A program made the translations under genes and the position numbers. A stretch of 64,000 nt of DNA from an uncultured Lachnospiraceae bacterium (GTDB lineage: Bacteria > Bacillota > Clostridia > Lachnospirales > Lachnospiraceae). The notes under the pieces were generated by a model that ran no database searches, was not told the origin of the DNA, and saw only the letters and a program-made list of their open reading frames with translations. Below are positions 42,986-52,835 of the stretch, one piece after another. Location of the stretch: NCBI GenBank assembly GCA_910585825.1, contig CAJUEY010000005.1:1-64000 (forward strand), in the 5' to 3' direction. Every line of letters begins with the position of its first letter. The first letter of the stretch is position 1.

Positions 42986-43250
42986 GGTGAAATGTTTTGG
43001 AGATCCAGAACTTCCAGATGGCATACCTGTGAAACGAAATTATGTTTGAAAGATCGCGTTGAACGAGCATTCTATATATACAAATACATATGTCGCAAAA
43101 AAGGCGCATTTGAAAAAACAATGTTCATTTCCATATGAGGAATTTAATGAGTATGACTTCAAATGAGAACGAGAAGGGGTGTAAGGAAAGACAGAATAGA
43201 TGTTACTGATGAAGAGACACAAGAAATATAAAAAAGATGAGGGAGCGTTG

Positions 43251-45220
43251 ATGAAAATGAAAAAACGGGAATGAAATTGTTGGTGTGGATGCTGACAGCA
43301 GTGATGTTTTTGACAATGTGATTATACACAAGAGCTGGCAAGCACGGGGTCAAAACCATATGGGATTTGAGTAAAAACAAAGAGAAGGGAAATGGAAAAA
43401 TACAGGCATTCATCTTTCCGAGGGAATACTGTCTGCAATGGATACTTGTTCTGGTATGGCAGAAAGAAAAAACAGCAATATCAGGAGATGCTGATGTGAA
43501 TCAGCCGGATGTCATCCGCGAAATTGCAAGAAATTCAGAAATCTGTTTTGCAGAATTTGATGCAGCTTCCAATACATTTACAAATCAGACATATGTAACA
43601 AACAATCAGGAATATGATATGATGCCAAAGATTTGTGACGAAAAAGATGAAATTGTAGTCTCATGGGTTCGCAACAGCATGGCGGATTTGATGCAGGAAA
43701 GCGGAACAAATGCAATTTATACGGCAGTATGGAACGGAAGTTCCTTTGAAACGGAAGAAACAGTTACAGCAGTATTTGATGAAAATAATCAGACGGCAGA
43801 TGTTTTTTCAGGTATAATACAGTCTGCCAAAGAGGGGGCTATATCTGGAATGCATTATGCAGATGGGACAGTTCGTTTCTTTTCTAATGGGATGTTGTAC
43901 AATTATCATACGGAAGATGGAACCATAGATGTTTATACGGCAGACGGAAATGCTTTTGGCAGTACTGCAAAATATTGTACCAATGGGAGAAAGAGCGGTT
44001 ATGTCTGGAGTACTTATGATGAGAAAACACAGACAAGTGCAATCCTTGCGTCTATGGCAACTGAAACTGGTTTTTCGGCTCCTGTGATACTGTATGAAAA
44101 GAAGGGCGTTATATGGAGATATATTTCACCCGTTTTAGATGGCGCTGGAAACTGGCAGCTATTGACAAATGCGATGCAGACGGACAATGAAGAGGAGAAT
44201 CATCATTCTTTGATCTATGTGATACAGCAGCCAAAGCAAGAGATTGAACTTGCAGGAGCATCCATTGATGAAAATGATGTGGTGAATGGTCTGACTGGTG
44301 TAAATTATTATGTTACAAACACGGGAGATACGCCGATACAGAATCTGCAACTAGATATTTGTTTAGCAGATGGGACGGTAATTACAAAAGAAATTCCGGT
44401 AACAATTTTACCGGGAGAGAGCGTGGCAGATACAGCTTATGTAGATCTGTCCGACGTTGATTCCGCCCAGGAGATTTCAATCCGTATATATGCAAAAGAG
44501 CAGTTGGATACAGAAAACTGCACCGTGACAGATATGGTTGGGTTATCGGATGTTGCAGTGTCAGGAACAGTACTAGAATCCGGAAACAATGTGATTGTGA
44601 CAGCAGATGTGTCAAATATCAGTACGATGGATGCAGATACGACATTGTATCTTTACAGTGATGAAACGCAGACAAAAGAGCTCTGTGATCCGCAGACAGA
44701 AATTATCACTGCAAATGGCAAAAAGCAGTTTCGGATGACAGTGAAAAAAAGGGATGTTACTTATAATAAAAACAATGCGGCATATCTTACCTTAAAGGCA
44801 GTTGTGAAAGACGGAGATTATAATGAGGATAATAATGTCAGCTATGCCATTTTGTATAAGCCAAAAGCGACCAGCTCAGTTAGTAACCCAAATCAAAATT
44901 ATAAGTACGATTATAAACCTGATAAAGTGAAACTGAAAAAAGTAAAGAGCAATAAAAAAGGCGAGCTGAGCGTGAAATGGAAATATGTTGGGGCAAGCGG
45001 ATATCAGATTCAGTATGCATTAAATAAAACATTTACCAAGGGAAAAAGAACAAAAAATGTGGACTTATTGAAATCAAATATTACACTGAAGAAATTAAAG
45101 TCAAAGAAAAAATATTTTGTCCGGGTTCGGGCATATAATAAGAAGTATTATTTATTTAGTGACGGTTATTACAAAGTATACGGTCCATGGAGCAATGTGA
45201 AAAAGTGCAAGATAAAATGA
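43251..45220 (+). pseudogene. Surface protein with a broken signal peptide
   Basis: The body (43367-45220) codes for about 617 residues: CARDB-like beta domains (LDICLADGTVITKEIPV, DVSNISTMDADTTLYLYSD) and a C-terminal FnIII-like domain (ASGYQIQYALN, KKKYFVRVRAYN, YGPWSNVKKC) like the peptidase at 40358. Upstream, in the same frame, MKLLVWMLTAVMFLTM (from 43271) is a signal-peptide core ended by TGA at 43319-43321. The ATG at 43251 with its ribosome binding site is out of phase by one base. Restoring one A gives MKMKKTGMKLLVWMLTAVMF. Translation from TTG 43367 would give an unexported protein. Confidence 0.75.
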
Positions 45221-45265
45221 CGAAAAAACAGACTGTACAGATGACATAAAGGCAGTGAAAAACAG

Positions 45266-45781
45266 ATGATCATACACGAAAAAAGAACTAATACAGCAGG
45301 AGCCGAAGAGACAAATCTTCGGCTCTTGCTGGAAAATATCAAAAAGATGCAGATAATTCATGAAACAGGCCATACCTGTTATGCCGATTCCAGAGAATGG
45401 CAGAACTGCGCTTACGGCTGGCATAATCCTTTATTTCCGCCGGAGTACAGAGCCTGCTGCCTAAAAGGAGAAAGCTTTACAGCAAATCCTTCCAGTGATC
45501 TGTATTATTTTATGGCCTGCTATTACGAAACCATAACAGGACAGAAAGCTCCGTATAATTTTGAACTGGATCATATATGGAAAGAGAGGCTTTTTATATG
45601 CTTTAAAGAGCGAGGTTCTGTGTATGGAACAGCCGTATTACACATCATTGCAAATTGTACCAGATGGAAAAAGAGAAAAAGAATTCAAAATGCAGGAGAA
45701 TTATTAAAAACAGAGGATATCAGAGTGCTGACAGATACTTCAGCATGGATAAGCTTATCCTGCCGACCGGAAAGAAACTAA
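45266..45781 (+). CDS. Hypothetical Cys/Trp-rich protein
   Basis: 171 residues. Mid-region has HETGHTCYADSREWQNC and WHNPLFPPEYRACCLKGE, with an unusual density of Cys, His and Trp; the rest is helical. No signal peptide, no family recognised. The start at 45266 has a weak ribosome binding site. A hairpin GAGCCGAAGA-gacaaa-TCTTCGGCTC (45300-45325) lies within the first codons, so the true start might be ATG 45347 (MQIIHETGHT). The next gene begins 3 nt after its stop. Confidence 0.6.
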   Translation: MIIHEKRTNTAGAEETNLRLLLENIKKMQIIHETGHTCYADSREWQNCAYGWHNPLFPPEYRACCLKGESFTANPSSDLYYFMACYYETITGQKAPYNFELDHIWKERLFICFKERGSVYGTAVLHIIANCTRWKKRKRIQNAGELLKTEDIRVLTDTSAWISLSCRPERN

Positions 45782-45784
45782 ATC

Positions 45785-46216
45785 TTGAAAACATATCCGT
45801 TTGATAGTATAGTGAAAGAAGATTCCAAACTACACGAGTCCTTTCTGAATCTCACCGTTTTCCTGTTCAATATCGTAATGATAGGACTGGCAAAGGAGCT
45901 TCCGGAACAAGGGAAAGAAACCAGTTTGCACCGTCTGCTGGGAGCCTTGCTGTCAGCAACACTGGCGGCAGAGAAGAAACTGGATATTATAAAGACAGAA
46001 TACAATATTCCGATTGAAAGCAAATTAAGAGAGGATGTGGACACTATGTGTAATCTTAGCCAAGGTATTTGGGAAACGGCAGAAGCAGCTGGTAAAGCAG
46101 ACATGATACTTGCCATGCGAAAAGCCGGATACTCCTATGAAGAAATAGCAAGAATTTCCGGTATGACAAAAGAGCAAATCCGGCAAATAGAAGAAGACTC
46201 TATGGTAAACATTTAA
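45785..46216 (+). CDS. Hypothetical protein with C-terminal helix-turn-helix-like motif
   Basis: 143 residues starting at TTG 45785; the true start is uncertain. The C-terminus GYSYEEIARISGMTKEQIRQIEE has the look of the tails of PD-(D/E)XK nuclease-family transposases and of small helix-turn-helix modules. The N-terminal part is helical (HRLLGALLSATLAAEKKLD). It may be a remnant of a longer protein. Directly follows the 45266 gene, and a strong terminator ends the pair. Confidence 0.55.
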   Translation: MKTYPFDSIVKEDSKLHESFLNLTVFLFNIVMIGLAKELPEQGKETSLHRLLGALLSATLAAEKKLDIIKTEYNIPIESKLREDVDTMCNLSQGIWETAEAAGKADMILAMRKAGYSYEEIARISGMTKEQIRQIEEDSMVNI

Positions 46217-46243
46217 TACACTGGGAAAAGACATTGGAATAGA

Positions 46244-46290
46244 AAGCGGTGCAAAGCCTTTGGCGTTCAATCGCTTTGCACCGCTTATTT
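46244..46290 (+). terminator. Strong terminator after the pair of small genes
   Basis: AAGCGGTGCAAAGC (46244-46257) pairs perfectly with GCTTTGCACCGCTT (46273-46286), then ATTTAT. It could also serve a minus-strand transcript. Confidence 0.75.
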
Positions 46291-46307
46291 ATGTTATGAT
46301 ATGACCG

Positions 46308-46433
46308 TTATTTTGTTTCGTTTTCTTCGTTTATCTTTTTCGTGCCATCAATTAATGACATAGTATCTTTGATCAATTCGATTGCTTTATCGTTTTTGTT
46401 TGTTTCTAACAAAATTTTCAGGGAACCTAACAT
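46308..46433 (-). CDS. Possible 41-residue protein
   Basis: ATG at 46433 (minus) to TAA at 46310-46308: MLGSLKILLETNKNDKAIEL continues as a helix, ending KKINEENETK. The composition is protein-like, and the hairpin at 46244-46286 could end its transcript. No ribosome binding site was found, so this is doubtful. Confidence 0.3.
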   Translation of the reverse strand: MLGSLKILLETNKNDKAIELIKDTMSLIDGTKKINEENETK

Positions 46434-46463
46434 GATAGTCACTGCTTGCAGAAAGGAATACCA

Positions 46464-49400
46464 ATGAGAACAGCATTAAAAGAGGGAACCATAATCCGCG
46501 TTCCAGGCAAAATCTTATATCAAATTACCGGCGAACCAATCGGCGAAGGCGGAGGCAGCATCATTTATGCGGCATGGAAATATCTGCCGGATGAAAATAT
46601 GTCATATCAAAAAAGCCCCATTTTATATGCATTGAAAGAATGTTTCCCTCTTTCGCAGAAATATCATTTTTTCAGAAATAACGTAGGTGAAATTCAGCCG
46701 GAAGCAGAGCAAAAAGAGAGGGATTCTGATTCGGACAAAGTTATGAAGATGCAGTCCATGCAAAATACAGGAGGCGGACAAACAGATGCCGGGCGGTATC
46801 TTGCCCAGGCGAAACAGATGCAGCTTGCAGAAAATACAATTACGGGGGAAATTTATCATACGGGTTTTCGTCTGACGCCTGTTTTGGAATCGTTTCAGGA
46901 AATTGAAATCTCACAGGACGGCGGAGTTTCCTTTCAAAAAGTCGGCAACAGTATATCTGTTATGGAGTCATTGTCTGAAAAAGGACGTTCTTTGAAAAGT
47001 TATTTAAAAGAAAAGAAACATCTTCCGGTGGATCAGGCATTCCGGATCATAGAACAGCTTTTGTATGCCGTGCGCGAAGTACATCATGCGGGATATCTTC
47101 ATCTGGATCTTCAGGATGGAAATATTTTTCTGAAAGGAACTTTAGAAGACGGAAGCGGTATGATTTCCCTGATTGATTTTGGTTCTTCCAGAAAAAGAAT
47201 GGAGGATGGTCTGTGTGAAACGATTGCAGACTGCGTTTTATATTCTACGCCGGGGTTTTCAGCTCCGGAGATTTATTCCGGCAATGACGGGACCCTTCGT
47301 CTTGGCGTGGAGGCGGACTTGTACAGCATCGGATACCTGATGCTTTTGATGCTGGCCGGGCACAGATTTTCGGCGGGAGAGATTTCTGCAAACAAGACAG
47401 GCCGGTATATTCCCCGTTTTTCTATAAGAAAAACAAAATGTCCCAGGCATATGATCGACCGTATGCAGTTGATTTTGGCAAAAGCTCTGAAAACCTGCCG
47501 GGAAGAGAGATATCAGGATACAGAAGAAATGTTAAAAGATGTTATGGCATTTCTGGCAATGCTGACGCCCTATCAGAATCCGTTGTCTGCAGTGGAGTAC
47601 GATGCGTTTATCTGTTATAAACACAATGCTTTGGACACCGCTGCGGCGCGGGAACTGCGAAATGTGCTGGAACGCTATCCTGGGGGCAGATTTTTTGGGG
47701 AAAAGCCGATCAAAAGAGTTTTTCTGGACGAGGGAGAGCTGGCGTCCTGCGCTGATTTCGGAGAGCGGATACGGGAGGCGTTAAAAAAAGCCCGTTGGCT
47801 TATCGTGGTCTGTTCCAAAGACACAAAGGAATCCCCCTGGGTAAATGATGAAATACAGACTTTTTTGGAATATCATGACGCATCTCATGTTTTGATCGTA
47901 GTGACGGAAGGAGAGCCGAAGGAGATATTTCCGGAAACACTGTTAAAGCACGGCATGGATGAAAAAAATCTTTTTGCGGCTGACGCAAGGGCGCAGAATG
48001 CAAAACAGGTTTTGAAGAAAATACGCGGCGATGTAAAACTCAAAATAGCGGCTCCGATTCTGCATACGACATTTGATGCGTTAAAACAGAGGGGAAAACT
48101 GTACAGAATAAAGAAAGCCTTTGCTTTTGCATGTATCGGTCTTTCTGCTCTGACAGCTTTTTTTGGTTATGCAGCGGTAAAATCAAGAGAGATAGCCGAT
48201 CAGGCGGTAAAGCTTGCAGATGAGCATAAAACAGCATTGCAGGGGCAGGCACTGTATCTGTCGGAACAGGCGAGACAAAGCTATGAGGCGCATGACGTAA
48301 TCGGAGCCATCGGGCAGGCTCTGCAGGCTTATGATTTGCTTGCGGAGGATGATTTGTTTCTGCCGGAACTGATTCACACTTTGACAAAAGTAATGGGGGT
48401 TTATACGCTTCCCTCCGATGAGAAAGATCTTATGACGGCGGAAGACGTTTTTTCCATAGAAGGAAAGAGCGGATTGGGAGCATATTTTTTGGATGAGGAA
48501 GGGAAGTATTTGTTTACGTTAGATGATTCCCAGATATATCTCTGGGATACGGATATCTGTCAGTGCGTAAAGACGATTACGGCGTCCTGGTCGATTGGCA
48601 GGTTTGACGAAAATTTGCTTATGGACCGACACCGGTATCTGATTGTAATGTCGGATGCAATTGCCTGTTATGATTATGAGGCAGAGGCATATGTATGGAA
48701 TTATAAATTAGAGCAGGATGAGCAGATCACAGGCATTACGGTATCGGAGGATAAGACCCGGATCGCTATGATCACCGATGAGAAACTGTATATTCTTGAT
48801 TCTGCAGACGGAAGGGTTTTGCAGACCTCTGCATGTACAAATGCAGAATTTGCCGTGATGCGGAGTATGCCCCTTGCAATGAATTCGGACAATAGCAGGA
48901 TTGCGTTTGTAAGATTTAAAGAAGAGGGGGAAGAAAGCTGCCTGTATGAAATTGTTATGTATGATGCGGCTGCGGACCGATATACAGTGGTTTCTTCTTT
49001 TCAAAGCAACGATCCCTTTGGATTTACGGAAATCCGGTTTCGGTTTACGGATGCGAATCAATTATTTGTGCTGCACGGTTCCGGGGTAAATACGGTCTAT
49101 GGCAGCAGCGTATATAAATATTATTCAGAGAAGAAAATGCTGACAGCCGGTATGTACGATGCGGATGAAAAGCGTATGCTGTGGGAAATGCAGAAAGATT
49201 ATATGGCATTGTATGAAACCATTATCATGTTGGATATGGAATACCGCGGTCATTTGGCGGAACTTCTGGTTTATGGAAATCATTGTGAGATTCTGGATCG
49301 GGCAACGGGAGAACTTCTGGATTCTTATGAAACAGACGCGCCGATTATCCGGGCCTGGTGTGAGGAAGGAAAGATTGCGCTTGTACTGCAGAACGGAAAT

Positions 49401-50132
49401 CTCCTGTATCATGCAAGTGAGAAGGAGCGTTTGGAGGGATATGCATATTTTCCGGAGAATATAGAATGGTGCTGCAGGGCGGGCTCCGATTATTACGTCA
49501 AATACGGCGATGCAATTATAAAATACAGGCAGGGCGTATATGACGCCGGTTATGAAAGCTGTAGTCAGTTCCCGCAGAATCTTTCGTATCCGTCACAGGA
49601 TACAGAGGTAAGCAGCGAAGACGAAAGGTATCATTTTTATATCGAAGAAAATGCTGTTGTGATGGAAGATCAAAAGGAGCAGAGCAGAATTGTTTTAGAA
49701 ACGGAGGAATCTCCCATGAGTCTGCACTGGATGGAAGAGTCAGAGAAACTGCTGGTCGGATTTGGAGACAGGGTGTCTTTGTATGATGTACATACGAAAA
49801 AGCTGCTGGATACGGAAATGCTGGAGAACAAAATGTACGTCCTGTCAGCCTGGCAGGAACTGGATGCATCCACGGTTTTATATGTAGGGAGCACTTATAG
49901 TTATGCATTGGATGTCAGGGGGGAAGACGTTGGTATTTTATATACTCTGAAAAATTTTGCCGCTTATGATGCGGAGGAAGACGTTTTCTATTTTGAAAGC
50001 GAAGATTATGATATGGACAGGCTGTATCAGGGGGAGTATAGTGAAGGAAAGAGATTGGGGAAAATACGCAGATATCGTATAGAAGAAGTGATTGAAATGG
50101 CAAGAAAACGGACCGGAATCCGGCAGCTATGA
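46464..50132 (+). CDS. Protein kinase-TIR-TM-beta-propeller fusion protein
   Basis: 1222 residues. Kinase (about 20-340): loop GEGGGSIIYAAW, Lys in YALKECF, catalytic HLDLQDGN (near 212), IDFGSSRK (near 237), ATP site complete. TIR domain (about 378-510): EYDAFICYKHNALDTAAA, then VFLDEGELASCADFG and SPWVNDEIQTF, where the Glu (about 463) aligns with the catalytic Glu of NAD-cleaving TIRs such as SARM1 (WVHKEI). One TM at about 551-572, a coil, and a WD/PQQ-like beta-propeller (about 660-1180). The domain order suggests a signal receiver or defence-type sensor. GAAAGGA precedes ATG 46464. Confidence 0.88.
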   Translation: MRTALKEGTIIRVPGKILYQITGEPIGEGGGSIIYAAWKYLPDENMSYQKSPILYALKECFPLSQKYHFFRNNVGEIQPEAEQKERDSDSDKVMKMQSMQNTGGGQTDAGRYLAQAKQMQLAENTITGEIYHTGFRLTPVLESFQEIEISQDGGVSFQKVGNSISVMESLSEKGRSLKSYLKEKKHLPVDQAFRIIEQLLYAVREVHHAGYLHLDLQDGNIFLKGTLEDGSGMISLIDFGSSRKRMEDGLCETIADCVLYSTPGFSAPEIYSGNDGTLRLGVEADLYSIGYLMLLMLAGHRFSAGEISANKTGRYIPRFSIRKTKCPRHMIDRMQLILAKALKTCREERYQDTEEMLKDVMAFLAMLTPYQNPLSAVEYDAFICYKHNALDTAAARELRNVLERYPGGRFFGEKPIKRVFLDEGELASCADFGERIREALKKARWLIVVCSKDTKESPWVNDEIQTFLEYHDASHVLIVVTEGEPKEIFPETLLKHGMDEKNLFAADARAQNAKQVLKKIRGDVKLKIAAPILHTTFDALKQRGKLYRIKKAFAFACIGLSALTAFFGYAAVKSREIADQAVKLADEHKTALQGQALYLSEQARQSYEAHDVIGAIGQALQAYDLLAEDDLFLPELIHTLTKVMGVYTLPSDEKDLMTAEDVFSIEGKSGLGAYFLDEEGKYLFTLDDSQIYLWDTDICQCVKTITASWSIGRFDENLLMDRHRYLIVMSDAIACYDYEAEAYVWNYKLEQDEQITGITVSEDKTRIAMITDEKLYILDSADGRVLQTSACTNAEFAVMRSMPLAMNSDNSRIAFVRFKEEGEESCLYEIVMYDAAADRYTVVSSFQSNDPFGFTEIRFRFTDANQLFVLHGSGVNTVYGSSVYKYYSEKKMLTAGMYDADEKRMLWEMQKDYMALYETIIMLDMEYRGHLAELLVYGNHCEILDRATGELLDSYETDAPIIRAWCEEGKIALVLQNGNLLYHASEKERLEGYAYFPENIEWCCRAGSDYYVKYGDAIIKYRQGVYDAGYESCSQFPQNLSYPSQDTEVSSEDERYHFYIEENAVVMEDQKEQSRIVLETEESPMSLHWMEESEKLLVGFGDRVSLYDVHTKKLLDTEMLENKMYVLSAWQELDASTVLYVGSTYSYALDVRGEDVGILYTLKNFAAYDAEEDVFYFESEDYDMDRLYQGEYSEGKRLGKIRRYRIEEVIEMARKRTGIRQL

Positions 50133-50271
50133 GGCTGAGGGCTGCATATAAAATAAAGAAGAATCTTTGTTTTTAAAGATATATATGATATGATATTTGA
50201 AATGACTCTGATAATAAAGCCGATACGACAGAGGACGGCAGAAGAAAATTATTACCGCAAAGGAGGAATTC

Positions 50272-51264
50272 ATGGATTCAACCAAAAAAATATCCGTAAT
50301 CATACCTGTCTATAATGGAAGAAAATACATTATAAATTGTCTGAATTCTCTTGAAAAACAAACGTACAAAAATATAGAAGTCATCTTAATCAACGACGGC
50401 AGTTCTGACGACACAGAAACCGTTATTCAGAATTACATGGAAAAAAGCAGTCTTAAGATACAATATTTTTCTCAGTCCAATCATGGACAGGCTTATACCA
50501 GAAATTTCGGAACAGAAAAAGCAACAGGAGAATACATTGCCTATATCGACAGTGACGACTATCTGGATTCCGACTATCTTCTCAAATTATATGAAACGGC
50601 AGAGGCGTATCATTCCGACGTAGTGAACAGCGGTTATCGTGTGGTAAAAGAAGACGGCGCAGTCTTGTCTGAAGTAAATATTTCCCCCTTTTCCGACGTC
50701 AGCGATTTCGGCCGCGCCGGTGTTTTTGTCGTCTGGTCAAAGCTGTATCGAAGAAAATTCCTGCAGAAGCATAAGATCTATTTCCCGGAAGGAAAAATAT
50801 ACGAGGATGTTCCTTTTTCCATTGCAGCAAAATTTCAGGGACAGAATGTAAAGAGCATTTCTTATATCGGATACAACTATGTACAGCACGAAAACAGCAC
50901 CATGTCTTCTTCTGCCGTAAAAAGCGAACGTTTCCCTTATCAGGAATTCGATACGGTCATCTCCGAAACGCTTTCTGTCCAAGGAGTCCAAAAAGACGCA
51001 GTGGAATTTGAAGTGCTGCATTTTTTTACAGGTTTTTTATTTTTGTATTGCAGAAAAGCATCTCGCCGGGATATTGCCGTCTTTTGTGATTTTGCCTACA
51101 AAGAACTGAAAATCCATTTTCCAAACTACAGGAAAAATCCCTTCGTAGGTCTTTTGCGTTCCAAAGAACTGCCCTTTTATTACAGAGCTGCAATCTATCT
51201 TTTTGTAAAACTGAATCAAATTCATTTATTGAAAGCCTTTACCTGTCTGATTACAAGATTTTAG
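50272..51264 (+). CDS. Family 2 glycosyltransferase
   Basis: 330 residues, GT-A fold. N-terminal KISVIIPVYNGRKYIINCL, then IEVILINDGSSDDTE, ATGEYIAYIDSDDYLDSDY (the DxD) and VWSKLYRRKFL, EDVPF. It uses a nucleotide sugar to extend a glycan, acceptor unknown. The C-terminal part (about 240-330) has hydrophobic stretches (FFTGFLFLYC and FLRS), possibly membrane-associated. AAAGGAGGAATTC precedes the ATG. A candidate promoter TTGTTT-16-TATGAT lies at 50167-50194. It stands alone between the TIR fusion gene and the MITE-like element. Confidence 0.92.
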   Translation: MDSTKKISVIIPVYNGRKYIINCLNSLEKQTYKNIEVILINDGSSDDTETVIQNYMEKSSLKIQYFSQSNHGQAYTRNFGTEKATGEYIAYIDSDDYLDSDYLLKLYETAEAYHSDVVNSGYRVVKEDGAVLSEVNISPFSDVSDFGRAGVFVVWSKLYRRKFLQKHKIYFPEGKIYEDVPFSIAAKFQGQNVKSISYIGYNYVQHENSTMSSSAVKSERFPYQEFDTVISETLSVQGVQKDAVEFEVLHFFTGFLFLYCRKASRRDIAVFCDFAYKELKIHFPNYRKNPFVGLLRSKELPFYYRAAIYLFVKLNQIHLLKAFTCLITRF

Positions 51265-51287
51265 CGAAATCTGTGTTACTGTTGATA

Positions 51288-51423
51288 CTGTTCACTCCTG
51301 GACCGTGCACTGCGCTGCACGGTCACAGGCCAGTACAGTACTGGGGTCGGAATCCGGCCTCTTGCCGTAAGGCAGCTTTAAATAGGCCGGATTCGTTACT
51401 GTGAACACCATGGGTGTGAACAG
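51288..51423. mobile_element. Structured MITE-like element with terminal inverted repeats
   Basis: About 136 bp bounded by CTGTTCACTCC (51288-51298) and GGTGTGAACAG (51413-51423), inverted repeats with one mismatch. Inside are GACCGTGCA...TGCACGGTC (51301-51324), CCAGTAC-A-GTACTGG (51330-51344), and GAATCCGGCCT...AGGCCGGATTC (51350-51394) with an inner TGCC-GTAA-GGCA. No reading frame. It lies between the glycosyltransferase and plsX. Confidence 0.6.
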
Positions 51424-51466
51424 GAACTTACTGTTTTCCGGCTGAAGGCAAAACATATTTTTTAGA

Positions 51467-51495
51467 TTGATTTCTTGAAAGACTTATAGTAATAT
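51467..51495 (+). promoter_or_regulatory. Candidate promoter for plsX
   Basis: TTGATT (51467-51472), 17-nt spacer, TAATAT (51490-51495), 43 nt before the ATG. Confidence 0.5.
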
Positions 51496-51537
51496 TGCTA
51501 AGTAGCCGTATGTACGGCATACGAGGAGGAAAGTAAG

Positions 51538-52560
51538 ATGCAGGACAGCATAAAAATCGCCGTAGACGCCATGGGAGGAGATAATGCGCCCTTTGAAATT
51601 GTAAAAGGTGCAGTCGATGCAGCGAATGCACGCAAGGATATACAAATCCTTTTGATCGGCCGTCAGAATGCGGTAGAACAGGAATTGCAGAAATATTCTT
51701 ATCCGGCAGAAAGAATTACAGTCGTAAATGCGGAAGAAGTGATTGAGACGGCGGAACCGCCGGTCATGGCAATTCGGAAGAAAAAGCAGTCATCAATTGT
51801 AGTCGGCATGAATATGGTAAAACAAAAGGAAGCAGACGCTTTTGTTTCGGCAGGCAGCTCGGGCGCCATTCTTGTAGGCGGACAGGTGATTGTCGGCAGA
51901 ATCAAAGGAATCGAACGGCCTCCTTTAGCGCCGCTGATTCCTACGGAAAAGGGAGTGTCTCTGCTGATTGACTGCGGAGCCAACGTAGATGCAAGATCTT
52001 CACATCTGGTACAGTTTGCCAGAATGGGTTCTATTTACATGGAGCATGTAGTGGGAATTTCAAATCCCAAAGTTGCAATCGTTAATATCGGAGCAGAAGA
52101 AGAAAAAGGGAATGCGCTGGTCAAAGAAACCTTTCCTTTATTAAAGGAATGTAAAGATATCAATTTTACAGGCAGCATTGAAGCAAGGGAAATTCCCCAT
52201 GGAGAGGCGGATGTTATTGTCTGCGAGGCATTTACCGGAAACGTCATATTGAAATTATATGAAGGTCTAAGCAGCACACTGCTTGGAGTAGTAAAAAAAG
52301 GTTTGATGAGTACGTTGCGCAGCAAAATAGGAGCGCTTATGATCAAACCGGCTTTGAAAAAAACGATGAAATCATTTGATGCAACGGCTTATGGAGGAGC
52401 GCCGCTTTTGGGGTTGAAAGGGCTTGTGGTCAAGACTCACGGAAGTTCTAAGGCTGTCGAGATCAAAAATGCCATTATTCAGTGCGTGACCTTCAAAGAG
52501 CAGGAAATCAATGAAAAAATAAAACAAAACATTATAAACTCTGATAAAGGAGAAGAGTAG
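51538..52560 (+). CDS. plsX: Phosphate acyltransferase PlsX
   Basis: 340 residues. KIAVDAMGGDNAP at the start, ASGSSGAILVGGQ-type loop (VSAGSSGAILVG), GANVDARSSHLVQFA and GVVKKGLMS are PlsX features. It makes acyl-phosphate from acyl-ACP for phosphatidate synthesis. acpP follows 12 nt after, the common plsX-acpP pair, with rnc and smc next. AGGAGGAAAGTAAG precedes the ATG. Confidence 0.95.
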   Translation: MQDSIKIAVDAMGGDNAPFEIVKGAVDAANARKDIQILLIGRQNAVEQELQKYSYPAERITVVNAEEVIETAEPPVMAIRKKKQSSIVVGMNMVKQKEADAFVSAGSSGAILVGGQVIVGRIKGIERPPLAPLIPTEKGVSLLIDCGANVDARSSHLVQFARMGSIYMEHVVGISNPKVAIVNIGAEEEKGNALVKETFPLLKECKDINFTGSIEAREIPHGEADVIVCEAFTGNVILKLYEGLSSTLLGVVKKGLMSTLRSKIGALMIKPALKKTMKSFDATAYGGAPLLGLKGLVVKTHGSSKAVEIKNAIIQCVTFKEQEINEKIKQNIINSDKGEE

Positions 52561-52572
52561 AAAGGAAAAAGT

Positions 52573-52806
52573 ATGGAATTTGAAAAGCTGAAAAAAGTCA
52601 TTGCAGATGTATTAAATGTGGATGAGGATGAAATTACAATGGAGACAACGTTTGAAGATGATCTGGGTGCAGATTCTTTGGATGTATTTCAGATAATCAT
52701 GGGCATTGAGGAAGAATTCGACATTGAAATTAAAAACGAAGATGCCGAGAAGATTGTATCCGTTGCAGATGCAGTAGAACAGATCAAAGCTGCAACAAAT
52801 GCATAA
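52573..52806 (+). CDS. acpP: Acyl carrier protein
   Basis: 77 residues. The phosphopantetheine Ser lies in [10 protein letters not shown] near residue 36. Acidic throughout, as is typical. It supplies acyl chains for fatty acid and phospholipid synthesis. Lies between plsX and rnc, and a terminator-like hairpin follows it. Confidence 0.96.
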   Translation: MEFEKLKKVIADVLNVDEDEITMETTFEDDLGADSLDVFQIIMGIEEEFDIEIKNEDAEKIVSVADAVEQIKAATNA

Positions 52807-52835
52807 GCAGGCAAATTTATATTTCAGGATGAGAT

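Noticed and set aside
45300..45325. Hairpin as a terminator of the broken surface gene
   Set aside because: Followed by TTGCTGG and not a T-run, and it lies within the next reading frame; noted as structure only.
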